This document shows positions 26,034 to 32,548 of a DNA stretch of 64,000 nt, piece after piece. The stretch covers positions 62,001 to 126,000 of the forward strand of contig UQMD01000001.1 in assembly GCA_900542155.1 (NCBI GenBank), given 5' to 3'. Origin of the DNA: an uncultured Collinsella sp. GTDB lineage: Bacteria > Actinomycetota > Coriobacteriia > Coriobacteriales > Coriobacteriaceae. The notes beneath the pieces were generated by a model. The model was given only the letters and a program-made list of their open reading frames with translations, was not told where the DNA came from and searched no databases. Position 1 is the stretch's first letter. Each line of letters opens with the position of its first letter. The position numbers and the translations under genes are program-made.

Positions 26034-28840
26034 TAACGATTCCTGCCGTGGCAGTACTTGAACTTCTTGCCGCTGCCGCAGGGGCACAGGTCGTTGCGGC
26101 CCACGTTGACATAAGGGTCATCGCTCTCGGACTTGCGGTAGGTCGTCACCTTGCCACCGTTGTTAACGGCAGCCGGTCCGCCTTGGACAGCCGTGCGGGC
26201 CTGCACCTGCGCCTGCTTGCGCAGCACCGAGTTGCCGTTGTCACCATCGACCTCGGCAGGACCGGAGAAGTGCGCACCCTCGAGCGCGGGCTCCTCCTTG
26301 TGCTCCACGGCACGCGGGGCAGCCTTGATCTCGATGCGCAGGACGGTGCGCAGGTAATCCTCGTACATGGTGTCGACGAGCATCTGGAAGGCACCATAAG
26401 CCTCGGTCTTGTACTCGACCAGCGGGTCGCGCTGACCAAAGCCTCGCAGTCCGATACCGGTCTTGAGGTAGTCCATCTCCTGCAGGTAGTTCATCCAGCG
26501 GGTATCGATGACGCGCAGCATGACCTGGGTGTTGAGCTCGCGCATGAGGTCCTCACCCAGGCGCTCGGCCTTCATGTTGTAGCACTTCTCGACGTAGGCC
26601 AGGACATCGGCAGCCAGGGCCTCAAAGTCCTCGTCGGGGAACTTGGGCGTATCGATATGCCCGGTGAGCTCCACGACCCACTTGCGCAGGCCCTCGAGAT
26701 CGCGCTCGCCCTCGTGGCTGTCCTTGGTGCAGAACTCCTGCACGCAGCGGTACACGGTGTCGTGCATGACCTCGGTGATGTGGTCGGTCAGATCCTTGCC
26801 GTCCAGAATCTTGTTGCGCTCGGCGTAGATGACCTGGCGCTGCTTGTTCATGACGTCATCGTACTCGAGGACGCTCTTGCGCATGGAGAAGTTGATGCTC
26901 TCGACCTTGTGCTGGGCGCTCTCGACGGCCTTGGAGATGATCTTGTGCTGGATGGGCATGTCGTCGCCCATGTCGGCCGTGACCATCATCTTGGAGACGC
27001 GGTCCATCCTGTCGCCACCGAACAGGCGCATGAGGTCGTCCTCGAGCGACAGGTAGAACTGGGTCTCGCCCGGATCGCCCTGACGGCCGGAGCGGCCGCG
27101 CAGCTGGTTGTCGATACGACGGGACTCGTGGCGCTCGGTGCCGATAACGGTCAGGCCACCGGCGGCAAGCACGCGCTCACGCTCGGCCTTGCAGGTCTCC
27201 TTGGCCTCGGCGTTAAACTGCTCGAGCTGCTCGGGCGTTACGTCCTCCATGGTCAGGCCTTCGTACTCCAGGCGCTCGCGCACCAGCTCGTCGGGGTTAC
27301 CGCCCAGCAAGATGTCGGTACCGCGGCCGGCCATGTTGGTAGCGATGGTTACGGCGCCGTAGCGACCAGCCTGCGCAACGATATGGGCCTCGCGCTCGTG
27401 GTGCTTAGCATTGAGGACCTCGTGTGCGATGCCGCGCTTGGTAAGGGCGGCCGACAGCTTCTCGGAGCTCTCGATGGAGACGGTACCCACCAGGACCGGC
27501 TGGCCCTTAGCGTGGCGCTGCTCAACGTCGTCGGCAACGGCGTTGTACTTAGCCTGAATGGTGCGGTAGACCAGGTCCTCGTGGTCCACGCGCTGCACGG
27601 GTCTGTTGGAAGGAATGACCTCAACGGGCAGCTTGTAGATCTCGCGGAACTCGGCGTCCTCGGTGAGTGCCGTACCGGTCATACCGGAGAGCTTGTCATA
27701 CAGGCGGAAGTAGTTCTGCAGGGTGATGGTGGCCAGGGTCTGGTTCTCCTCGCGCACGAGCACACCCTCTTTGGCCTCGATGGCCTGGTGCAGGCCCTCG
27801 GAGTAACGGCGGCCTTCCATAATGCGGCCGGTGAACTCGTCGACGATCTTGACCTCGCCGTTGGTGACCACGTACTGCTTATCGCGGTGGAACATGTACT
27901 GGGCCTTCAGCGCCTGCTGCAGGTGGTTGACCAGCTGGCCGGACAGATCGGCATAGATATCATCAATACCCAGGCGGCGCTCGATTTTCTTAAGGCCGCG
28001 CTCAGTGGCGGCAATGGTGTGCTTGGCCTCGTCCATGACATAGTCGCCCGTGGGCTCGACGTCCTCGGTGGCGGTGAGCATGTCGTGCGACACGTCCTCG
28101 CCGCGCTCAAGGCCACGCACGGCACGCGCGAAGTCCTTGTAGGTACTGGCGGACTTGGTACCAGCGCCCGAGATGATCAGCGGGGTGCGGGCCTCATCGA
28201 TCAGGATGGAGTCAACCTCGTCGACGATGGCGTAGTTGTGGCCGCGTTGCACGCGCTGCTCGGGACGGGTAACCATGTTGTCACGCAGGTAATCAAAGCC
28301 GAACTCGGAGTTGGTGCCGTAGGTGATGTCGGCCTGATAGGCCGGGCGCTTGAGCTCGAGCGGCATGTTGTTCTGGAGCAGACCGACGGTCATGCCCAGG
28401 TACTTATAGATGCGGCCCATCCACTCGGAGTCGCGCTTGGCAAGGTAATCATTGACAGTAACGACGTGCACGCCCTTGCCGGCAATAGCGTTGAGATAGC
28501 CAGCCAACGTGGAGACGAGGGTCTTACCTTCGCCGGTCTTCATCTCGGCGATGTGGCCCTCGTGCAGTGCCATGGCGCCAATAAGCTGCACGTCAAAGTG
28601 GCGCATACCCATGGTGCGCTTGGAAGCCTCACGCACGGTGGCAAAGGCCTCGGGGAGCATGTCGTCGAGCGACTCGCCGTTGGCGTAACGCTCGCGGAAC
28701 TTATCGGTCTGGCCGCGGAGTTCCTCCTCGGTCATCTTCTCAAACTGGGGCTCAAGACCGTTGATCTGGTCGACGATCTTGTAGTAGCGCTTGAGGTCCT
28801 TATCGGATCCAAAGGACAGCAGCTTTGACATGAATCCCAT
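26033..28840 (-). CDS. secA: Protein translocase ATPase SecA
   Basis: Motor of the Sec pathway at the membrane, 935 residues. Walker A is in EMKTGEGKTLV and the DEAD-type block reads IVDEVDSILIDEARTPLI. Later parts include TNMAGRGTDILLGGNP and GRSGRQGDPGETQFYLS. The C-terminus is a zinc-binding SEC-C motif CPCGSGKKFKYCHGR. The start was placed at the ATG at 28840 (MGFMSKLLSFG), preceded by AAGGA at proper distance; an ATG three codons on is the alternative. It forms an operon with prfB. Confidence 0.97.
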   Translation of the reverse strand: MGFMSKLLSFGSDKDLKRYYKIVDQINGLEPQFEKMTEEELRGQTDKFRERYANGESLDDMLPEAFATVREASKRTMGMRHFDVQLIGAMALHEGHIAEMKTGEGKTLVSTLAGYLNAIAGKGVHVVTVNDYLAKRDSEWMGRIYKYLGMTVGLLQNNMPLELKRPAYQADITYGTNSEFGFDYLRDNMVTRPEQRVQRGHNYAIVDEVDSILIDEARTPLIISGAGTKSASTYKDFARAVRGLERGEDVSHDMLTATEDVEPTGDYVMDEAKHTIAATERGLKKIERRLGIDDIYADLSGQLVNHLQQALKAQYMFHRDKQYVVTNGEVKIVDEFTGRIMEGRRYSEGLHQAIEAKEGVLVREENQTLATITLQNYFRLYDKLSGMTGTALTEDAEFREIYKLPVEVIPSNRPVQRVDHEDLVYRTIQAKYNAVADDVEQRHAKGQPVLVGTVSIESSEKLSAALTKRGIAHEVLNAKHHEREAHIVAQAGRYGAVTIATNMAGRGTDILLGGNPDELVRERLEYEGLTMEDVTPEQLEQFNAEAKETCKAERERVLAAGGLTVIGTERHESRRIDNQLRGRSGRQGDPGETQFYLSLEDDLMRLFGGDRMDRVSKMMVTADMGDDMPIQHKIISKAVESAQHKVESINFSMRKSVLEYDDVMNKQRQVIYAERNKILDGKDLTDHITEVMHDTVYRCVQEFCTKDSHEGERDLEGLRKWVVELTGHIDTPKFPDEDFEALAADVLAYVEKCYNMKAERLGEDLMRELNTQVMLRVIDTRWMNYLQEMDYLKTGIGLRGFGQRDPLVEYKTEAYGAFQMLVDTMYEDYLRTVLRIEIKAAPRAVEHKEEPALEGAHFSGPAEVDGDNGNSVLRKQAQVQARTAVQGGPAAVNNGGKVTTYRKSESDDPYVNVGRNDLCPCGSGKKFKYCHGRNR

Positions 28841-28970
28841 GTGGTTTTCCTTTTTGGCCATCGCCCGTGGCATAAAACCTTGGACGAGTTAAACACAGAT
28901 ATTTGTACTTTAGCCAAACAAGGCGCCGCCTATGCGGTCGACACGCTCGACCACGTAATAACTACGACAG

Positions 28971-29012
28971 CCTGCCAAAAAGGGACTGGTTTATTTTGGC
29001 GGCTTTTATCTG
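28971..29012. repeat. Dispersed repeat, copy 2 (CCTGCCAAAAAGGGACTGG)
   Basis: Second copy of the element seen at 16811-16852, in the same orientation and differing at a few positions. It lies upstream of secA in a 342-base stretch without a gene. The rest of that stretch holds the palindrome at 29038 and the rpmE terminator. Confidence 0.7.
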
Positions 29013-29037
29013 GGAAACCGCTGCCTCTCTCTGCCAT

Positions 29038-29104
29038 TTGGTGCAAGCTAGCCCGTCCCCTTCGCACCAACCTGGCGCAATGGGGACGGGCTAGCTTGCA
29101 CCAA
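29038..29104. repeat. Palindrome with 23-base perfect arms
   Basis: Arms at 29038-29060 and 29082-29104 are perfect inverses, built around GTGCAAGCTAGCCCGTCCCC, with a 21-base loop. It abuts the rpmE terminator. Probably a REP-like or miniature mobile element. Confidence 0.85.
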
Positions 29105-29147
29105 TAAAAAGAAAAGGGCCGCGCACCCAAACGGATGCGCGGCCCTT
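29104..29147 (-). terminator. Terminator after rpmE
   Basis: A 12-base stem AAGGGCCGCGCA (29114-29125) with its complement at 29136-29147, followed on the minus strand by TTCTTTTTATT. Confidence 0.85.
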
Positions 29148-29182
29148 ATGCCATGAATGCGAGTGTTTCCGCGGCGAGCTAC

Positions 29183-29608
29183 TTACTCAGCAGCCTCGGT
29201 GGTCTCGGCCTCGGCAGCGGCCTCCTCGACGGGAGCCTCTGCGGGAGCCTCGGCGGCCTGCTTGGCAGCCTCCTCGGCAAACTTAGCGGCACGCTTAGCC
29301 TTCTCGGCAGCCTTAGCCTCAGCGGCGGCCTTGCGAGCGGCCTCGGCCTCAGCAGCCTTGGCGGCCTTGGCAGCCTTGGCCTCCTCGGCCTTCTTGAGCT
29401 GAGCGGCAGCGGCGCCACCGAACTTGTCGGCGAAGCGCTGGACGCGTCCACCGGTGTCGACGAACTTCTGCTGGCCGGTGTAGAACGGGTGGCACTCGTT
29501 GCAAAGCTCGACCTTCATCTCGGACACGGTAGCGTGCGTCTTGAAGGTGTTGCCGCAGGAGCACGTCACCGTGCACTCGACATACTGGGGATGGATACCC
29601 TGCTTCAT
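29183..29608 (-). CDS. rpmE: Ribosomal protein L31 with Ala/Glu/Lys-rich C-terminal extension
   Basis: L31 of the large subunit, zinc-binding type, with cysteines in VTCSCGNTF and [11 protein letters not shown] and the standard start [20 protein letters not shown]31 is usually about 70 residues. This one has 141, because after [13 protein letters not shown] it continues with about 70 residues rich in Ala, Glu and Lys that look like a long charged helix ending in an acidic tail. The same style of tail occurs in L17 in this window. Single gene with its own terminator. Confidence 0.93.
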   Translation of the reverse strand: MKQGIHPQYVECTVTCSCGNTFKTHATVSEMKVELCNECHPFYTGQQKFVDTGGRVQRFADKFGGAAAAQLKKAEEAKAAKAAKAAEAEAARKAAAEAKAAEKAKRAAKFAEEAAKQAAEAPAEAPVEEAAAEAETTEAAE

Positions 29609-29806
29609 GGTAGGACTCCTTATTGGTCAGGCGCTGGTTACCGATCAGCGCATAAGGCGTCTTGGTTTCCGACCAAGACAACAAACTCGGCTATGGTACC
29701 ACGGCGCCGCGTGTCCCACAAAAGGTTCACGGTCTTTTCGGCACAACGCGAGGAAAAATGACCCACGGATTACCGACAAATGGTCCCATGAATTACCTTC
29801 AAAACG

Positions 29807-29857
29807 ACCCACGCACTGGTAGAACGTTGCAAATTTCAACGTTCTGGAATCGTGGGT
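29807..29857. repeat. Nested palindrome at the broken end of the brnT relic
   Basis: Outer arms ACCCACG (29807-29813) and CGTGGGT (29851-29857) enclose perfect nine-base arms AGAACGTTG (29821-29829) and CAACGTTCT (29837-29845). The right outer arm runs directly into the truncated toxin frame, so the element may mark the deletion point. Confidence 0.6.
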
Positions 29858-29953
29858 GCTGACGGTTTGCCATTGCGAGAGGCATGGCGGCTCGACCATC
29901 AGGATAATCTCGGCGAGAAAATCGACGAGGACAGAGGGACGGCAGTATTGGAG
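29856..29953 (+). pseudogene. Relic of a BrnT-type toxin gene (C-terminal end only)
   Basis: From 29856 the frame reads VLTVCHCERHGG, then STIRIISARKSTRTEGRQY. This matches the conserved C-terminus of BrnT ribonuclease toxins (VV-H-ER--RIRIISARKAT---RRQY). The N-terminal two thirds are missing; the sequence before 29856 is a palindrome instead. The same frame stays open further but leaves the family pattern after about 29953. The overlapping downstream antitoxin relic supports the call. It cannot encode a working toxin. Confidence 0.6.
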
Positions 29954-29982
29954 CTATCGAAACGAATGGCAAGGACGAGATT

Positions 29983-30190
29983 ATGGAGATGCCCGCCGAG
30001 GTCGACTTCTCCGACAGCGTTCCGAACCCCTACATCGGGAAGGTGCGCCGCCGCGTCACTATGAACATCGACGGCTAGAACATCGACTACTTCAAGGCGG
30101 AGTCCGCCCGTACAGTGGTGCCGTATCAAGTCATCATCAGCATGTACCTGGCCGAGTGCCGCGGGCGGAGGAAGCGTCTGACGTTCGCGA
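29983..30190 (+). pseudogene. Relic of a BrnA/CopG-type antitoxin gene with an in-frame stop
   Basis: The frame from the ATG at 29983 reads MEMPAEVDFSDSVPNPYIG, KVRRRVTMNIDG, then a TAG at 30076-30078. It continues in the same frame with NIDYFKAESARTVVPYQVI and ISMYLAECRGRRKRLTF. This is the ribbon-helix-helix layout of BrnA antitoxins (RVT-NID--IDYFK...PYQ-LI--YL). The single stop codon splits the DNA-binding domain. It lies right after the toxin relic, in the usual BrnT-BrnA order. Confidence 0.6.
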
Positions 30191-30220
30191 ACTGCAGTGG
30201 TGAGCATTCCCGCTTGGGCA

Positions 30221-30259
30221 GTAAAAGGAAGAGGGGGCTGGCAAGGCCAGTCCCCTCTT
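30221..30259 (-). terminator. Terminator of the accessory operon
   Basis: A 14-base stem (30229-30242 with 30246-30259, one G-T pair) with an AAG loop, followed on the minus strand by CCTTTTAC. It lies just after the last gene of the bacteriocin-region operon. Confidence 0.75.
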
Positions 30260-30282
30260 CTCTCATGACACTCGATTTGCAT

Positions 30283-30708
30283 TTACGGCACGACGAAAGC
30301 CGGGCCGCTGGTTACCTTGTCAAATTCGAGCACCGACGTTCCGGTGTTCAAATAAAGGCTTCCTTGGTTTCCGTCTGCGGAGGCGTAAGCCAGGTGGACA
30401 AATCCGTAATCATCTCCTGATTGGTCGGCCAACATGAAGATGTTCGGATCGCCGGTTGTCTCAAATGAACCGTCGGTCACATTTCCATTGCTGTCGACGA
30501 TTTGCCACCTGTTTTCGTCTTCCCCAAGGAAGGAGAGCTGGGTTAAGCCGGTCTCGTGGTCTCGGTACACTCCGTCTAGGCGGAACCCTTCGGAAATGCC
30601 ATGTTTCAAGGTGTTCGCATCTTTTATGGATACGGCAGAGACTGCGATTGCGGCTATCGCGACCAATAACGCCAGCGCAATGGGTATTTTGGCGGAGCCG
30701 GTCTTCAT
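30283..30708 (-). CDS. Membrane-anchored or secreted protein of unknown function
   Basis: A 141-residue protein with an N-terminal hydrophobic segment (IPIALALLVAIAAIAVSAVS) followed by an acidic domain outside the membrane, rich in Gly/Asp/Asn (LSFLGEDENRWQIVDSNGNV). The domain looks beta-rich and recurs on the theme of residue-by-residue display (LADQSGDDYGFVHLAYA). I do not recognise a family. The ATG at 30708 follows the upstream stop by one base (TGACATG), so it is translated together with the secreted protein before it. Confidence 0.75.
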   Translation of the reverse strand: MKTGSAKIPIALALLVAIAAIAVSAVSIKDANTLKHGISEGFRLDGVYRDHETGLTQLSFLGEDENRWQIVDSNGNVTDGSFETTGDPNIFMLADQSGDDYGFVHLAYASADGNQGSLYLNTGTSVLEFDKVTSGPAFVVP

Positions 30709-30709
30709 G

Positions 30710-31369
30710 TCAGCCTACTTTGCGCTTGCCGAGAGCCATGCTGTAGAACGTGTTGGTGGCCATCTTTGCGTAGACCCTGCGTACCCCGTTCGTCGTCTCA
30801 TAGACGACGTAGGGTTGAATCTTGTGGGTCACGTTCGCCGTCGCCTTGTAGAAGCCCGATCCGGAAATGTTGACCGCGTACCCCGTCACGCTGAGGGAGC
30901 GATTTGCCTTCGGGATGGAAACGCTCACGCTGCCAACTCCTCCGGGAAGGGATACCGACACACCGACCGATCCGCCGCCGGAAGGTGATACGAAGATAGA
31001 GCCACCTCCCGATATCTGCACGCCGCCCGCCGGCTGTCCGGCGACGTCATGCCATCCAGTGCTCTTGTTTACCACGCTGCCGTATACCGTGTCGTAGGTC
31101 GGACGTCCCCCGGCTCGTGCGTCGCCATCGTACCCGGCGAGGGCTTGCTCGATGATTTGCGCAGCTTCTTCCTCCGCGCGTTCGCGGAGCATCGCGTCAA
31201 ACTGGTTTTCAGTGAGGTCGGGGCGAACGAAATAGTCGATTCGATTCTGATCAAGTGTTTGAAATTCCGCCGCTAACACCCCTTTTGGCATCAGTAGGGA
31301 GATTCCTCCAACCGCCGCTGCGGCGATAGCGGCTCGCCTGGTGATCCCGGTTTCGACGATTTTCTTCAT
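30710..31369 (-). CDS. Secreted protein of unknown function with a Tat-like signal
   Basis: A 219-residue protein. The N-terminus ITRRAAIAAAAVGGISLL has twin arginines before a hydrophobic stretch, and cleavage is likely near residues 33-34 (VLAAEF). The mature part has a helical Glu/Ala-rich segment (MLRERAEEEAAQIIEQALAG) and then a Gly/Ser/Val-rich beta-type region (SGGGSIFVSPSGGGSVGVSV). The C-terminus ends FYSMALGKRKVG. The family was not recognised. GGAGG precedes the ATG. Its place between a small membrane protein and another exported protein suggests a joint surface or immunity role. Confidence 0.75.
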   Translation of the reverse strand: MKKIVETGITRRAAIAAAAVGGISLLMPKGVLAAEFQTLDQNRIDYFVRPDLTENQFDAMLRERAEEEAAQIIEQALAGYDGDARAGGRPTYDTVYGSVVNKSTGWHDVAGQPAGGVQISGGGSIFVSPSGGGSVGVSVSLPGGVGSVSVSIPKANRSLSVTGYAVNISGSGFYKATANVTHKIQPYVVYETTNGVRRVYAKMATNTFYSMALGKRKVG

Positions 31370-31378
31370 TGTGTCCTC

Positions 31379-31648
31379 CTAACGGACGTCTTGGATAGAA
31401 AACATCTCCTTTCTCAAAATTGCCCCTGATAACGTGATGATTCCTCGCTCGTTCATATTGCCGTTGGCTTGGGTTGCGCGCGTATTGAATGCGTCGACAA
31501 AGCTCTGCATGCCCTGCTTCATAAAGAAGGGGCCGAAGATGGGTGAATTGAACGCGATGGGGACGGAGAAGGCTGCGGCAAGAACGAGCGTAGAGATCCA
31601 TACGGCCCTGTCTCTTAGGATTAGTTTGAGAAGAAGTCGACAGTACAT
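31379..31648 (-). CDS. Small membrane protein resembling the start of an ABC permease
   Basis: An 89-residue protein with one hydrophobic segment (VWISTLVLAAAFSVPIAF) and an external C-terminal part. Its layout (KLILRDRAVWI, then the membrane span, then an external helix) is like the first segment of both halves of the large permease at 32549-34771. It may be a shortened paralogue or an accessory subunit. AGGTG lies before the ATG at 31648. About 150 AT-rich bases without a gene separate it from the ATPase upstream. Confidence 0.6.
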   Translation of the reverse strand: MYCRLLLKLILRDRAVWISTLVLAAAFSVPIAFNSPIFGPFFMKQGMQSFVDAFNTRATQANGNMNERGIITLSGAILRKEMFSIQDVR

Positions 31649-31802
31649 TTAGAAGCACCTACATTTCTCAAAGCATCGTTAGTTTAATTAATGACAGACC
31701 GAATGAAGATACGTGCGACGGGGGCGAGGCAAATGGCTGAGCGGTATTGATACGCGGGTTCAACGGTATCATATTGACCACATAGATTTTTAACTTGCAT
31801 TT

Positions 31803-32543
31803 CTACCCGCCCTTTTCGTAGAGTCGCCGATACGTGCTTAGCGCACCCTCGGCGCGTCCGGCAGGCTTTGCGAAATGGGATCCACGAGACTTCGGCGCAG
31901 TATCATCTTGCGGGATGCTTCTAATGAGCCTCCCATCCTTCAAAAACAGAATCTCATCGCACTGCCTATCGACCGAATCCAAGATGTGGGATGACATGAT
32001 GATGCACGTACCAGAATCGGCCAGCTTCCTGAGGATCTCTGAATGCAAGTCCACCCTGCTGGGGTCGAGCGCGTTCATGGGCTCATCTAATAGAAGGTAC
32101 CGCGCACCCGTCGCATACGCAATCGCCAGGGTAAGCTGCTGCTTCATGCCCTGGCTCAGAGTACGGATCCTCATCTTCGCGAACTCGCCTATCTGCGTTT
32201 GTTCCACTATCACTTCGATATCGCGAGCATGTGGCCACATATCGCAAACCATCTTGAGGTGATCTTCCGCACGCAATCCGGGATACAGCAGCGTCCCCTC
32301 ACCAGGTGCGTAGAAGATCATAGAACGGACCTCTCTTGTACCCGTGCCCTGCGCCTCATCCAGAACGATGCTCCCGTCCACGCGAGGACCCGGCAAACCT
32401 GCCATCGCCCGCAGCAACGTCGTCTTTCCATGCCCGTTCGGAGCGACGAGACCGTAGACCGTACCCGGGGCAAACTCAGCGTCCACCGAATCTACGAGTA
32501 CCTTCTTTCCATAAGAGATCGTCAGCGTTTGAAGGCCAATCAT
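31803..32543 (-). CDS. ABC transporter ATP-binding protein of the bacteriocin locus
   Basis: A 246-residue ABC ATPase. Walker A reads APNGHGKTTL, with His where Ala is usual. The signature is LSQGMKQQLTLA, Walker B is YLLLDEPMNALDP, and the switch histidine lies in IIMSSHILDS. Start set at the ATG at 32543 because AAAGGGG lies eight bases before it; an ATG three codons earlier touches that site. The frame overlaps the end of the permease gene, so the two are coupled. In lactococcin-972-like loci such a pair gives immunity or export. Confidence 0.88.
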   Translation of the reverse strand: MIGLQTLTISYGKKVLVDSVDAEFAPGTVYGLVAPNGHGKTTLLRAMAGLPGPRVDGSIVLDEAQGTGTREVRSMIFYAPGEGTLLYPGLRAEDHLKMVCDMWPHARDIEVIVEQTQIGEFAKMRIRTLSQGMKQQLTLAIAYATGARYLLLDEPMNALDPSRVDLHSEILRKLADSGTCIIMSSHILDSVDRQCDEILFLKDGRLIRSIPQDDTAPKSRGSHFAKPAGRAEGALSTYRRLYEKGG

Positions 32544-32548
32544 CGAGA

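Noticed and set aside
24885..26087. Programmed frameshift in prfB
   Set aside because: The frame is continuous from the ATG at 26033, with no early in-frame TGA.
25736..28828. A very long open frame on the plus strand opposite secA and prfB
   Set aside because: It is a shadow of the GC-rich minus-strand genes; the translation is rich in His/Val/Leu/Asp without any family pattern, and it has no ribosome binding site.
30710..31369. The secreted protein as a second lactococcin-972-type peptide
   Set aside because: Its length, Gly/Ser/Val repeats and Tat-like signal do not fit that family; left as unknown.
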